Positions 19,113 through 30,342 are shown, counted from the stretch's first letter. The stretch is DNA of 64,000 nucleotides from Planomonospora sp. ID82291 (GCF_015711645.1 NZ_JABTEX010000004.1:62001-126000), one strand, 5' to 3'. The notes: generated by a model not told the origin, from the sequence alone. Translations and numbers: made by a program.

Positions 19113-19613
19113 ATGGCCGGCGCGATGCGCAAGATGGCGGTCTACCTCGGTCTTGTGGAGGACGACCGCTACGAGAGGTACGACGTCTACCCCGACGACG
19201 AGTACGACGAGTTCGACGAGTCGCGGCGGACCGGTGAGGAGCGCCTCGGCGCGACCGGAGACCCCCAGGACGAGACGGAGGCCGGCGTGCCGGTCCGTCC
19301 CGCGACGGCCGTCCTGGAGCGCCGTACGACCGACCTGGCCCGCATCACCACGCTCCACCCCCGTACCTACAACGAGGCCAGGACCATCGGCGAGCACTTC
19401 CGCGAGGGCACGCCCGTCATCATGAACCTGACGGAAATGGTTGACAGTGATGCGAAGCGACTCGTCGATTTCGCGGCAGGTCTCGTCTTCGGCCTACACG
19501 GAAGCATCGAACGTGTTACCAACAAGGTGTTCCTGTTGTCCCCAGTCAATGTCGAGGTGACCGCCGAGGACAAGGCCCGAATCGCGGAGCGCGGGTTCTT
19601 CAACCAGAGCTAG
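19113..19613 (+). CDS. sepF: Cell division protein SepF
   Basis: 166 aa. SepF anchors FtsZ filaments to the membrane. It has an N-terminal amphipathic region ([17 protein letters not shown]), an acidic Asp/Tyr-rich linker, and the C-terminal SepF domain ([20 protein letters not shown], then [18 protein letters not shown]). The ATG has GGAGGAAG about 9 bases upstream. It is a standard neighbour of yggS and yggT. The 18995-19112 spacer shows no gene. Confidence 0.96.
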   Translation: MAGAMRKMAVYLGLVEDDRYERYDVYPDDEYDEFDESRRTGEERLGATGDPQDETEAGVPVRPATAVLERRTTDLARITTLHPRTYNEARTIGEHFREGTPVIMNLTEMVDSDAKRLVDFAAGLVFGLHGSIERVTNKVFLLSPVNVEVTAEDKARIAERGFFNQS

Positions 19614-19692
19614 AGTTCCACTATGCACACCGAGTCGAAGCCCACCCCGTCCTTCCGGGGGTCGCGGACCAGGACGGAGGCAGGACAGCGCC

Positions 19693-19980
19693 GTGGGGAT
19701 CGTTAGCGACATCGTGGTCGTCGTCCTGTGGATCTACCTCCTCCTGCTGATCGGAAGAATGATCTTTGAGACGGTGCAGGCGTTCGCCCGCCAGTGGCGC
19801 CCCACGGGGGTGGTCCTGGTCCTGGCGGAGGCCATATACACGGTCACCGACCCACCTCTCAAGTTCCTCCGCCGTTTCATTCCGCCACTCCGGTTGGGTA
19901 CGGTGGCCTTTGACCTCAGCTTCACAGTCCTGTTCATTGTGGTCTGGGTCTTGATCCAACTCGTGTCCGCGCTTCGTTGA
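19693..19980 (+). CDS. yggT: YggT-family membrane protein (YlmG)
   Basis: 95 aa with two membrane spans (VVVVLWIYLLLLIGRMIF and FTVLFIVVWVLIQLVSAL) and the family motif DPPLKFLRRFIPPLRLG between them. YlmG/YggT proteins are linked to division and membrane organisation by neighbourhood; the biochemical role is not settled. GTG 19693 follows GGAGGCAGGA. The gene sits between sepF and divIVA as usual. Confidence 0.93.
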   Translation: MGIVSDIVVVVLWIYLLLLIGRMIFETVQAFARQWRPTGVVLVLAEAIYTVTDPPLKFLRRFIPPLRLGTVAFDLSFTVLFIVVWVLIQLVSALR

Positions 19981-20028
19981 TCGGGTACCGTCCTCCGGAC
20001 AGACTCCAAGCGCGCCAAGGAGACCGAA

Positions 20029-20895
20029 ATGCCGCTGACGCCCGCAGATGTGCGGAACAAGCAGTTCAGTACGACCCGACTCAGGCCGGGTTACGACGAG
20101 GAAGAGGTAGACGCCTTCCTCGATGAGGTGGAGTCCGAGCTGGACCGCCTCATCCAGGAGAACGAGGAGCTCCGCGCCAAGCTGTCGGAGTGCATGCGGG
20201 GCAAGGTGCCCGGCGGGATGGGCATGGCCATGGCGCCGGCCCCCGTCGCCGAACCCAAACCCGAGATGATGATGCCGCCGCAGCCGGAGCCGATGCGGGC
20301 TCCCGAGCCGGTGCAGCAGCAGCCGGTCCCCGTCATGGGCATGCCCCCGGCCGAGGACAACATGGACACCGCCGCGCGTGTGCTCGCGCTGGCCCAGCAG
20401 ACCGCCGACCAGGCGATCGCCGATGCCCGCCGGGAGGCGGACGAGACGGTGACCCGGGCGCGGCGCGAGGCCGACGACATCCTCGGCAAGGCCCGCCGCC
20501 AGGCCGAGCAGGTCATCGGTGACGCCCGGGCGCGCGCCGAGACGCTGGAGCGCGACGCGCAGGAGCGCCACCGGCAGGCCATGGGCTCGCTGGTGCAGAC
20601 CCGTGACGAGCTCGAGCGCAAGGTCGAGGAACTGCGCAGCTTCGAGCGCGAGTACCGCAGCCGGCTCAAGCTCTACCTGGAGAACCAGCTCGCGGAGCTC
20701 AACGTCGCCGCCGAGGGCAGCGGGGGCTTCCCGATCGTGGGAGGTCCCGTGGGCGGGCCCCCGGTCATGTCCCACGCCTCGGCTCCGGGCGGGCAGCAGC
20801 CTCTCCAGGGCGGTCCCGGTCCTTTCGGCGGTGAGCCGTCGCAGCACTCCGGAGCCTTCCAGGGTGCCGACGGCCCGCACAACGACCGTCGCTAA
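20029..20895 (+). CDS. divIVA: Polar growth determinant DivIVA (Wag31)
   Basis: 288 aa. The N-terminal membrane-curvature domain (PLTPADVRNKQFSTTRLRPG, then YDEEEVDAFLDEVESEL) is typical. A Met/Pro-rich linker (about residues 65-105) precedes a long coiled coil of Ala/Arg/Glu heptads (about 110-225) and a Gly/Pro-rich tail. In actinomycetes DivIVA marks hyphal tips and recruits wall synthesis. ATG 20029 is preceded by AAGGAG. Confidence 0.97.
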   Translation: MPLTPADVRNKQFSTTRLRPGYDEEEVDAFLDEVESELDRLIQENEELRAKLSECMRGKVPGGMGMAMAPAPVAEPKPEMMMPPQPEPMRAPEPVQQQPVPVMGMPPAEDNMDTAARVLALAQQTADQAIADARREADETVTRARREADDILGKARRQAEQVIGDARARAETLERDAQERHRQAMGSLVQTRDELERKVEELRSFEREYRSRLKLYLENQLAELNVAAEGSGGFPIVGGPVGGPPVMSHASAPGGQQPLQGGPGPFGGEPSQHSGAFQGADGPHNDRR

Positions 20896-20938
20896 GGTGT
20901 CGGGTCATTCCCTCTGACCCGTAACCGGGAGTCCCTTC

Positions 20939-22642
20939 GTGATCCTTATCAGCGCTGGTCTGGTGTTGACGGCCGTCGTCCTGCTCATCGCGGGGGTCGT
21001 GATCGCCAAGCCCTTTCTGGTCATGTGGTCGATCGCGGTCAGTGTGCTGTCCGCGGTCTTCCTGGTGATCGGGGCGTTGCTGCGACGCCATGAGCTCTTC
21101 CCCGGCGGTGGACGCGCCGGGGTGGCTCCGCCGTCCCCCTTCAAGGGACCGGCTCCGGCCGGTCCGATGCCCGTGCCCCCGATGGCCTCCCACCGGCAGC
21201 CCGTCCCAGGGACATCCGCCGGCCCGCCCGAGGCGGGGCCGCAGGGCGCGCGGCGGACGGCCGCCGCCGTGACTCGTCCCCGGCCCGCTCCGGCGGCCGG
21301 ACCGGCCGCGCGGCAGGGCGTGCCGGATGCCGAGGCGATCGTGCTGGTGATCCCCGGGCGCAGGCGCTACCACATCGCAGGGTGCCGCCAACTGGCCGGC
21401 AGGGAACACGAGGAACTCACCCACGAGGAGGCACGGGAGGAGGGCTTCACGCCCTGCACCACCTGCCTTCCCGAGTTCAGCGGCGGGATCGCGCCGCAGG
21501 ACGCCCCCGAGGAGCAGGACGCCGCTCCGACCCCGTTGCCGCTCCCCTCGTCTCCGACCTCCCGGGCCGCCCAGTCCTTCCAGGAGTCCGGCTCCTCCGG
21601 CGCGGCCGGAGCGGACAGCGGTGAGGCGGACAGCGGTGAGACCGTACGGTTCACCCCTCCGTACCGTCCCGTCGGCGCCGCGGGGACCCCGGTTCCGCGG
21701 CCCCACACGCCGCCCCGGCAATCGGAGGACCCGCTCCGGGAGTCCCCGGAGCAACCGGTTCCCGCACCGTCTTCCGCGTCTTCTCCTGCGTCTTCCGCTG
21801 TGCCTCCTGGGGGGTCCGCGGTCCCCTTCGCCGCCCCCTCGTTCCCCCGCCAGACGCCTCCGCCCGCCTCGGCGGCGGAGGACGCCTCGGCCACCAGCTG
21901 GTTCAGCCGGGAGCCGGTCTCCCCTCCGGCCGCCGCGCCGGAGCCCGAGGAGCGAGCGGAGACGGAGTCGCCTGCCGAGTCCTCTGCGGAGTCTCCTGAG
22001 CCGGCGTCCGCAGCCCCCGCCGAGGCCTCCGAGCCGATGGAGACGGCGGTGAAGGCCGCCGCGGAGCCTTCCTCGGCAGGATCCGAGACCGACGAGTCCG
22101 AGACCGACCGGTCCGAGACCGACGAGTCCGAGACCGACCGGCCGGAACCGGAGTCCGACGGACGGCCTGGGGCGGAGCCCGCCCCGGCCCGGTCCGAAAC
22201 CGCCGCCGAGTCGGTCGCCACGGGGCCGGTCGTCGCGGTGGGCACCGCGGAACCCGCCGAGCCGGGGGAGCCGGCCGGGACCGAGCAGCCCGGGCGCGCC
22301 GGGCGGCCGGTGTCGACCGGCTCCACTGCGGACGAGCCGGAGGACGAGCCGGGGGAGCCGACGGCGGCCGTCCCCGAAGAGGACGACACCCGGGACGACG
22401 CCCCGGACACCCCTCAGGACGACGACACCTCGCCGCACGGGATCCCCGCGGTGAAGACCGGCGACGACGGTTCCGATACGGTCACGGTCATCTCCGGCAC
22501 CCGTCGCTTCCACGGTGAGGCCTGCCCGCTCGTCAGAGGGGTCGACGACGAGGGCCTCGAGACCATGTCCCGGGCCGAGGCCGAGAAGGCGGGTCTGAGC
22601 GGCTGCGCCGTCTGCCAGGGAGACCTGCCCGACCGCGGCTGA
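20939..22642 (+). CDS. Membrane-anchored protein with two zinc-finger-like HC..CxxC units
   Basis: 567 aa; family not recognised. Two N-terminal membrane spans (about 1-22 and 28-47) are followed by a long Pro/Ser/Glu-rich region. Two similar modules flank that region: RRRYHIAGC...PCTTC (Y144, H145, C149, then CxxC) and TRRFHGEAC...GCAVC (F524, H525, C529, then CxxC). Each has one His and three Cys with an EEA or AEAEKAG helix before the CxxC, resembling the small Ada-like or thermonuclease-C-terminal metal-binding module. Four 15-bp repeats (22082-22141) encode SETDE/SETDR. GTG start. It lies 43 bp after divIVA, so a growth or division role is possible but unproven. Confidence 0.75.
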   Translation: MILISAGLVLTAVVLLIAGVVIAKPFLVMWSIAVSVLSAVFLVIGALLRRHELFPGGGRAGVAPPSPFKGPAPAGPMPVPPMASHRQPVPGTSAGPPEAGPQGARRTAAAVTRPRPAPAAGPAARQGVPDAEAIVLVIPGRRRYHIAGCRQLAGREHEELTHEEAREEGFTPCTTCLPEFSGGIAPQDAPEEQDAAPTPLPLPSSPTSRAAQSFQESGSSGAAGADSGEADSGETVRFTPPYRPVGAAGTPVPRPHTPPRQSEDPLRESPEQPVPAPSSASSPASSAVPPGGSAVPFAAPSFPRQTPPPASAAEDASATSWFSREPVSPPAAAPEPEERAETESPAESSAESPEPASAAPAEASEPMETAVKAAAEPSSAGSETDESETDRSETDESETDRPEPESDGRPGAEPAPARSETAAESVATGPVVAVGTAEPAEPGEPAGTEQPGRAGRPVSTGSTADEPEDEPGEPTAAVPEEDDTRDDAPDTPQDDDTSPHGIPAVKTGDDGSDTVTVISGTRRFHGEACPLVRGVDDEGLETMSRAEAEKAGLSGCAVCQGDLPDRG

Positions 22643-22643
22643 T

Positions 22644-22723
22644 CGGTGCGTCCGCCGGTCTCGCCTGGGACGGTCCGCGCATGGTCGGCCGGTGCGTCCG
22701 CCGGTCTCGCCTGGGACGGTCCG
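22644..22723. repeat. 34-bp direct repeat, 46-bp period, between convergent genes
   Basis: Identical 34-base copies lie at 22644-22677 and 22690-22723, just after the membrane protein gene and before the terminator hairpin. The 155-bp gap has no gene. Confidence 0.85.
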
Positions 22724-22754
22724 AGCGCGGGGCCGGTACGTCTTCCGGTCCCCT

Positions 22755-22796
22755 CCGGTGGGGCCGGGCCGCGCGGTCGCCGCCCGGCCCCACCGG
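22755..22796. terminator. Bidirectional 15-bp stem-loop between convergent genes
   Basis: Perfect 15-bp arms (22755-22769 and 22782-22796) with a 12-base loop lie between the plus-strand membrane protein gene and the 3' end of ileS. There is no T-run; long GC hairpins like this are the usual actinobacterial terminators. It can serve both strands. Confidence 0.7.
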
Positions 22797-22797
22797 G

Positions 22798-25700
22798 TCA
22801 GGCGGAGGCGCCGCGGCGGAGCTGGAAGGAGAGCCCCAGGTCGGCGTCCTCGTGGACCGCGGGCCCTTCCTCGGTGAGACCCTCGGTGAGGGAGAGGGCG
22901 AGGACCTCGTCGGCCACCGTACGGCCCTGGGCCCGCAGTGCTTCGGCCAGCTCGGTGTCGGCGGCGGACCACCACAGGTCGATCCGGTCGGTGATGGACA
23001 GCCCCGAGGACTTGCGGGCGTCCTGGACCAGTCGGACGACGTCGCGGATCAGACCGGCCCGGCGCAGTTCGTCGGTGATGGCCAGGTCGAGGGCGACGGT
23101 CTCGCCCGTACCGGTGTCGACGGCCCCCGTCTCCACCGCCCAGCCGGACTTCGGCTGCTCGGTGACGATCACGTCCTCGGCGGTGACCTCCACCGTGCCC
23201 AGCTCGCCGGCGTCCAGCGCGACGGGCGATCCGGAGCGCAGGGTACGGGCCAGCTCGCCGGCGTCCGCGGTGGACACGGCCGCGGCGACCAGCTTGGTCT
23301 GCGAGCCGAACCGCTTGCCCAGGGCACGGAAGTTGGGCTTGACGGTGAAGGAGACCAGGTCGGCGGAGAACCCCGACATGTCCTCCAGGGCCTGCACGTT
23401 GAGCTCGTCGGCGATCAGCTCGCGCAGCTCGGGCGAGAGCGCGGCCCAGCCGGGGGCGCCGACCAGGGCCCGGCCCAGCGGCTGACGGGTCTTCACCCCG
23501 CTGGAGGCGCGGGCCGAGCGGCCCAGCTCCACCAGGCGCCGGACCAGCGCCATCTGCTCCGACAGGGCCGGGTCGAGCAGCGCGGAGTCCACGGCGGGCC
23601 AGGAGGCCAGGTGGACCGAGGCGGGGTCGCCGTCGGCGCGCAGCACGTCCCAGACGTAGTCGGTGATGAACGGCACCACCGGCGCCATCAGGCGGGTCAC
23701 GGTCTCCAGGCACTCGTACAGGGTGGCGAAGGCGGAGGCGTCGCCCGACCAGAACCGGCGGCGGGAGCGCCGCACGTACCAGTTGGACAGGTCGTCGAGG
23801 AACTCGGCCAGCCGCCGCCCGACCCGGGCGGTGTCGAACTCGTCCATCGAGGCGGTGACCTCGGCCACCGTCCGGTGCAGCTCGGCCAGCGCCCACCGGT
23901 CGATCAGCGGGCGCTCGCCGGGGGCGGGGGCCGCGGACGTCGCCGCCGGGCTCCAGGACTCGGCGCCCGCGTACAGGGTGAAGAAGGAGACGGTGTTCCA
24001 GTAGGTGAGCAGGACCTTGCGGACGATCTCCTCCAGGGCGGCGTGCCCGACCCGGCGGGCCGCCCACGGCGAACCGGAGCAGGCCATGTACCAGCGCAGG
24101 GCGTCGGCCCCGTGCCGGTCCATCAGCGGGATCGGCTCCAGCACGTTGCCCAGGTGCTTGCTCATCTTGCGGCCGTCCTCGGCGAGGATCAGGCCCAGGC
24201 AGAGCACGTTCTCGTAGGAGGTGCGGCCGAAGACCAGGGTGCCGACCGCCATCAGCGAGTAGAACCAGCCGCGGGTCTGGTCGGTGGCCTCGCAGATGAA
24301 CTGCGCGGGGTAGGCCGCCTCGAAGATCTCCTGGTTCTGGTAGGGCGCGCCCCACTGGGCGAACGGCATGGAGCCCGAGTCGTACCAGGCGTCGATCACG
24401 TCCGGGACCCGCCGGGCCTCGGCCCCGCAGGAGGGGCAGGGCAGCGTGACGTCGTCGACGTAGGGGCGGTGCGGGTCGAGGGCGGAGACGTCCTGGCCGG
24501 ACAGCTCGCCGAGCTCGGCCAGCGAGCCGACGCAGGTGATGTGGGACTCGTCGGCCGAGCAGACCCAGAGCGGCAGGGGGGTGCCCCAGTAGCGCGACCG
24601 CGACAGCGACCAGTCGACGTTGTTGCGCAGCCACTCGCCGAAGCGGCCCCACTTGATCGTCTCGGGGTACCAGCCGACCTTCTCGTTCTCGGCGAGGAGC
24701 CGGTCCTTGATCGCGGTCGTGCGGATGTACCAGGCGGGCAGCGCGTAGTACAGCAGCGCGGTGTGGCAGCGCCAGCAGTGCGGGTAGCTGTGCTCGAAGT
24801 GGCCGCCCCGGAACAGCAGCCCCCGGTCGCGCAGGTCCGCGGTCAGGGACTCGTCGGCGTGCTTGAAGAACTGCCCGCCGACCAGCGGCACGTTCTCGGC
24901 GAACCGGCCGTCGGGTCCGATCGGGTTGACCACGGGCAGGCCGTACCGCTTGCAGGTCGCCATGTCGTCGGCGCCGAAGGCGGGCGCCTGGTGGACCAGG
25001 CCGGTGCCGTCCTCGGTGGTGACGTAGTCGCCCAGCACCACGTAGTGCGCGCCGGGGATGTCGACCAGGTCGAACGGCCTGCGGTAGGGGGTGCGCTCCA
25101 GCTCCGTGCCGGCGAAGGTGGCCAGCACCTCGGCGCCCTCGCCCAGGACCGCGGTCAGCAGCGGCTCGGCGACGACCAGCACCTCCTCCGAGCCGGCCGG
25201 GCGGGCCGCGACGTAGGTCACCTCGGGGTGCACGGCGACCGCGGTGTTGGAGACCAGCGTCCACGGGGTGGTGGTCCAGATCAGCAGCGAGGCGCCGAGC
25301 TCGGCCAGCGGGCCGGAGGCGGCGGGCATGCGGACGTAGACCGACGGGCTGGAGACGGTCTCGTAGCCGCCGGGCTGGCCCAGCTCGTGGTCGGACAGGC
25401 CGGTGCCGCACCGCGGGCAGTACGGCGTGATGCGGAAGTCGCGGAAGAGCAGGCCCTTGTCGAAGACGACCTTCAGCGACCACCAGACGGACTCGACGTA
25501 GGCCGGGTCCATCGTGCGGTAGGCCGCCGACAGGTCGATCCAGTAGCCCATGCGCTCGGTCATCTCTTCGAACGCGTCCACGTGCCGCAGCACCGACTCG
25601 CGGCACTTGGCGTTGAACTCCGCGATGCCGTACGCCTCGATGTCCTTCTTGCCGGTCAGCCCGAGCTCTTTCTCGATGCCGACCTCGACGGGCAGGCCGT

Positions 25701-25971
25701 GGCAGTCCCAGCCGGCCTTGCGGGGCACGCTGTAGCCGCGCATGGACTTGTAGCGGGGGAAGACGTCCTTGAAGACGCGCGCCTCGACGTGGTGGACGCC
25801 GGGCATGCCGTTGGCGGTGGGCGGGCCCTCGTAGAAGACCCAGGCGGGACCGCCGGCGTTCTGCTCGACCGAGCGCTCGAAGACCTTGCCGTCCCTCCAG
25901 CGGTCGAGCACCTCGTGTTCGAGCGCGGGCAGGTCGACCTGCGCGGGAAGGGGACGGAAATGGGCGGACAT
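22798..25971 (-). CDS. ileS: Isoleucyl-tRNA synthetase, IleRS2 type
   Basis: 1057 aa class I synthetase with a CP1 editing domain; it charges tRNA-Ile. ATG 25971 is chosen: it opens MSAHFRPLPAQVDL, and GGAGG lies 11 bases upstream. The catalytic HIGH position reads PGVHH (order swapped to GxHH), and the KMSKS loop reads KMSKH. Length and motifs fit the eukaryote-like IleRS2 group, which often resists mupirocin. A CPRCG and a CPSCGAEARR motif are probable zinc ligands. Expression is controlled by the T-box immediately upstream. Confidence 0.97.
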   Translation of the reverse strand: MSAHFRPLPAQVDLPALEHEVLDRWRDGKVFERSVEQNAGGPAWVFYEGPPTANGMPGVHHVEARVFKDVFPRYKSMRGYSVPRKAGWDCHGLPVEVGIEKELGLTGKKDIEAYGIAEFNAKCRESVLRHVDAFEEMTERMGYWIDLSAAYRTMDPAYVESVWWSLKVVFDKGLLFRDFRITPYCPRCGTGLSDHELGQPGGYETVSSPSVYVRMPAASGPLAELGASLLIWTTTPWTLVSNTAVAVHPEVTYVAARPAGSEEVLVVAEPLLTAVLGEGAEVLATFAGTELERTPYRRPFDLVDIPGAHYVVLGDYVTTEDGTGLVHQAPAFGADDMATCKRYGLPVVNPIGPDGRFAENVPLVGGQFFKHADESLTADLRDRGLLFRGGHFEHSYPHCWRCHTALLYYALPAWYIRTTAIKDRLLAENEKVGWYPETIKWGRFGEWLRNNVDWSLSRSRYWGTPLPLWVCSADESHITCVGSLAELGELSGQDVSALDPHRPYVDDVTLPCPSCGAEARRVPDVIDAWYDSGSMPFAQWGAPYQNQEIFEAAYPAQFICEATDQTRGWFYSLMAVGTLVFGRTSYENVLCLGLILAEDGRKMSKHLGNVLEPIPLMDRHGADALRWYMACSGSPWAARRVGHAALEEIVRKVLLTYWNTVSFFTLYAGAESWSPAATSAAPAPGERPLIDRWALAELHRTVAEVTASMDEFDTARVGRRLAEFLDDLSNWYVRRSRRRFWSGDASAFATLYECLETVTRLMAPVVPFITDYVWDVLRADGDPASVHLASWPAVDSALLDPALSEQMALVRRLVELGRSARASSGVKTRQPLGRALVGAPGWAALSPELRELIADELNVQALEDMSGFSADLVSFTVKPNFRALGKRFGSQTKLVAAAVSTADAGELARTLRSGSPVALDAGELGTVEVTAEDVIVTEQPKSGWAVETGAVDTGTGETVALDLAITDELRRAGLIRDVVRLVQDARKSSGLSITDRIDLWWSAADTELAEALRAQGRTVADEVLALSLTEGLTEEGPAVHEDADLGLSFQLRRGASA

Positions 25972-26013
25972 GACGGGCGGAACCTCCACGCTGGTGCTGG
26001 CTGGCAGTGGCGC

Positions 26014-26245
26014 GGAGGGACGAGACCTGGCGGTCCCGCGGTACCACCCTCCTTGGCCTCCCGGGTGGGGAGACCCTCTTCTTTTCGGTTCGCAGCCGGG
26101 TCTACCGGGTATCCGCTGCACGCGGAGACCGTTCTTCCGGCGGCTCGGGGGTGATCTTCTCTCCGGGCCTCGCCCCGGGCTCGCACCGTCCCCGGGTCGC
26201 TCCTGCGAGGGGGGCCGGAGGTACTCGTCCCCGTCAACGCCTTGC
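26014..26245 (-). promoter_or_regulatory. Isoleucine T-box riboswitch (translational)
   Basis: The T-box core AGGGTGGTACCGCGGGACC (complement of about 26032-26050) carries the TGGT bulge that pairs with a tRNA ACCA end. A stem I with the AGTA S-turn (near 26222-26225) and an ATC specifier (26155-26153, within GAAGATCACC) identify isoleucine. An anti-Shine-Dalgarno CCTCC (26018-26014) can pair with the ileS GGAGG (25987-25983). This fits translational control, as known for actinobacterial ileS leaders: uncharged tRNA-Ile frees the ribosome site. Confidence 0.93.
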
Positions 26246-26376
26246 GGACTCAAACGATAACGCACCGGGTACGCCGAGGGCTTCCCGATATCCCCGGCTC
26301 CCGACATCCGTAGGTCCGGGGATTGAGAGGTGAAGGGCGGGATAGTACGGGATCGGTAAAGACGCCGGTGGGTCGT

Positions 26377-26405
26377 TTGCCGTTCTGTTATGAGCGACCT
26401 AAGCT
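26377..26405 (+). promoter_or_regulatory. Candidate promoter of the traR-lspA-rluD unit
   Basis: TTGCCG (26377-26382), a 17-base spacer and TAAGCT (26400-26405) lie about 50 bp upstream of the traR-like ATG, in the region divergent from ileS. The match is good by actinobacterial standards but untested. Confidence 0.5.
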
Positions 26406-26458
26406 GCCCGCACCGTCTTACCGCATCGGTAGGGGTCCCACCGAGTGAGGAGGCCGAC

Positions 26459-26878
26459 ATGGCCACGACCATTCGCGCAGACAAGAGCGCGGTAGCGCCG
26501 TCCCAGAACGGCCTCGCCGCGCAGTGGACCGAGGAGGAGCTCGCGGAGGTCCGCGGGCGGCTGGCCTCCGAGATCGAGGAGCTGACCCTGGAGATCGCCC
26601 GGGCGGAGTCGGAGATCGCCTCCAGCGACGTCACGGACGGCGCGGGCGACGACCAGGCCGACGCCGGAGCCAGGACGTATGCGCGGGAACGCGAGATCGC
26701 CCTTACCCTGAATTCGCGCGACCTGGTCGCGCAGAACGAGCGAGCGATCGCCCGGATCGACGCGGGGACCTACGGAGTGTGCGAATCGTGCCACCAGCCG
26801 ATCGGAAAGGAGCGCCTGCAGGCGTTTCCGAGGGCGACGCTGTGCGTGGCCTGCAAGCAGCGGGAGGAGCGCCGCTGA
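26459..26878 (+). CDS. TraR/DksA-family C4 zinc-finger protein
   Basis: 139 aa from ATG 26459 (GGAGG upstream). The N-terminal half is coiled coil (EEELAEVRGRLASEIEELTL). The C-terminal half has the C4 finger CESC...CVAC of the TraR/DksA family. DksA-like proteins bind the RNA polymerase secondary channel; actinobacterial members are less studied, so polymerase binding is inferred. Acidic residues at the coiled-coil tip (SDVTDGAGDDQAD) are present. Its TGA overlaps the likely lspA start. Confidence 0.9.
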   Translation: MATTIRADKSAVAPSQNGLAAQWTEEELAEVRGRLASEIEELTLEIARAESEIASSDVTDGAGDDQADAGARTYAREREIALTLNSRDLVAQNERAIARIDAGTYGVCESCHQPIGKERLQAFPRATLCVACKQREERR

Positions 26879-27705
26879 CCGACGACGGTGCCCTGGGCGG
26901 CGCCGGCGGTGCCCCGGACGGCGCCGCGGGCGGCACGGCGGGCGGACCCACGGGCGGTACGGCGGGCGGATCCGCGCGCGACAGGTCGGGCGGTGAGCCG
27001 GGCGGCACGGCGGGCGGACCCGCGGGTGACGAGGCGCACGGCGCGGCGGGCGGCGCCCCGGACGGCATCGTGACCGGCGGGACGGACGGGGCCGCGCCCG
27101 GCGGGACGGACGGGGCCGTGACCGGCGGGACGGACGGGGCCGCGGGAGCGGATGCGCCGGCCGCCCCCGCCGGAGCGCGGCGCATCGCCGTGCTCGCGAC
27201 GATCGCCCCCATCGTCTACCTCCTCGACCTGGTCACGAAGACGGTCGTGCTGAAGGCCCTGGAGGGCCGGGATCCGCTGGTGGTCATCCCGGACCTCCTC
27301 CAGTTCCGGGTGATCTTCAACTCCGGTGCCGCCTTCAACATCGGCACCGGCATGACGATCGTCTTCACGTTCGTCGCGGCGGCGGTGGTGGTCGCCATCC
27401 TGCGCACCGCGCGGCACCTGCGCAGCCTGCCCTGGGCGGTCACGCTCGGCCTGCTGCTCGGCGGAGCGCTCGGCAACCTGACCGACCGCGTCTTCCGCTG
27501 GCCCTCGGGCTTCGGCCGGGAGGCGCCGTTCCAGGGGTACGTCGTCGACTTCATCGAGACCTTCCCCGGTCGCTTCCCCGTCTGGAACATCGCCGACGCG
27601 GGGATCGTCTGCGGCGGCATCCTCGCGGTCTTCCTCGCCTGGCGGGGCTACCAGATCGACGGAACGCGCGACACCGGCCGAAAGGAGCAGAACGACAATG
27701 GCTGA
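26875..27705 (+). CDS. lspA: Lipoprotein signal peptidase LspA with a Gly-rich N-terminal tail
   Basis: 276 aa from CTG 26875; 195 aa from GTG 27118. LspA is an aspartic membrane protease that removes lipoprotein signal peptides. Four spans are visible from [19 protein letters not shown]. The catalytic Asps sit in GNLTDR and VWNIADAGI. The start is doubtful: GGGAGGAG lies just before a CTG that overlaps the preceding TGA as CTGA, and the following Gly/Thr/Ala-rich stretch varies mainly at wobble positions, as real coding DNA does. GTG 27070 and 27118, inside three 24-bp repeats (27070-27141), would give normal lengths. Confidence 0.9.
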   Translation: MTDDGALGGAGGAPDGAAGGTAGGPTGGTAGGSARDRSGGEPGGTAGGPAGDEAHGAAGGAPDGIVTGGTDGAAPGGTDGAVTGGTDGAAGADAPAAPAGARRIAVLATIAPIVYLLDLVTKTVVLKALEGRDPLVVIPDLLQFRVIFNSGAAFNIGTGMTIVFTFVAAAVVVAILRTARHLRSLPWAVTLGLLLGGALGNLTDRVFRWPSGFGREAPFQGYVVDFIETFPGRFPVWNIADAGIVCGGILAVFLAWRGYQIDGTRDTGRKEQNDNG

Positions 27706-28623
27706 CCAGCGGAGCCTCCCGATCCCCAACGGGCTGGAGGGCGAGCGCCTCGACGCCGCCCTGTCCCGGCTGTTCGGCCTCTCCCGCACCCGCGCGGCGG
27801 AGCTGATCGCCTCCGGCGACGTGCTGGTGGACGGATCCACCGCGGCCAAGTCCGACCGGGTCCAGGGCGGGGAATGGCTGGACGTGACGCTGCCGCCGCC
27901 GCCCGCCGCGCCGATGCCGGTCGCCGAGCCCATCCCCGGCATGGCGATCCTCCACGAGGACGACGACATCATCGTCGTCAACAAGCCCGTCGGCGTGGCC
28001 GCCCATCCGACCACGGGCTGGACCGGGCCGACCGTCATCGGCGGCCTGCTGGGCAGCGGGCACCAGGTCGCCACCAGCGGCGCCGCCGAGCGCCAGGGCA
28101 TCGTGCACCGCCTGGACGCCAACACCACCGGCGCGATGGTCGTGGCCAAGAGCGAGCACGCCTACTCCCACCTGAAGCGGGCCTTCAAGGAGCGCACGGT
28201 CGACAAGCTCTACCACGCGCTGGTCCAGGGGCACCTCGACCCGCTGCGCGGCACCGTCGACGCGCCGATCGACCGCCACCCCTTCGGAGACGGCCGGTTC
28301 GCGGTCGTGGCGGGAGGCAAGGAGTCGGTCACCCACTACGACACGATCGAGGCGTTCCGCGCCGCCTCGCTGCTGAGCATCAAGCTGGAGACCGGCCGGA
28401 CGCACCAGATCCGGGTCCACATGTCGGCGCTGCGCCACCCGTGCGTCGGCGACATGCTGTACGGCGCGGACCCCACGCTGGCCGCGCGGCTGGGCGTGAC
28501 CCGGCAGTGGCTGCACGCGGTCTCGCTGGGCTTCGAGCACCCGTCGACGGGGGAGTGGGTCGGCTTCACCGCGGACTACCCCGCCGATCTGGCGCACTCC
28601 CTGAAAGTCGTCAGCGGCGACTC

Positions 28624-28627
<4 letters not shown>
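27698..28627 (+). CDS. RluD/RluA-family 23S rRNA pseudouridine synthase
   Basis: 309 aa. An N-terminal S4 RNA-binding domain ([20 protein letters not shown]) precedes the catalytic domain with [16 protein letters not shown], whose Asp is the nucleophile. [18 protein letters not shown] is the second family motif. Target uridines cannot be told from sequence; RluD sites in 23S helix 69 are likely. ATG 27698 overlaps the lspA 3' end and has AAGGAG upstream. Its TAG shares a CTAG palindrome with the stop of the convergent kinase gene. Confidence 0.93.
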
Positions 28628-30300
<1,673 letters not shown>

Positions 30301-30342
30301 GGGCTCGGACTACCCTGGATCGAAGGGGGTAATCGGGACGTT

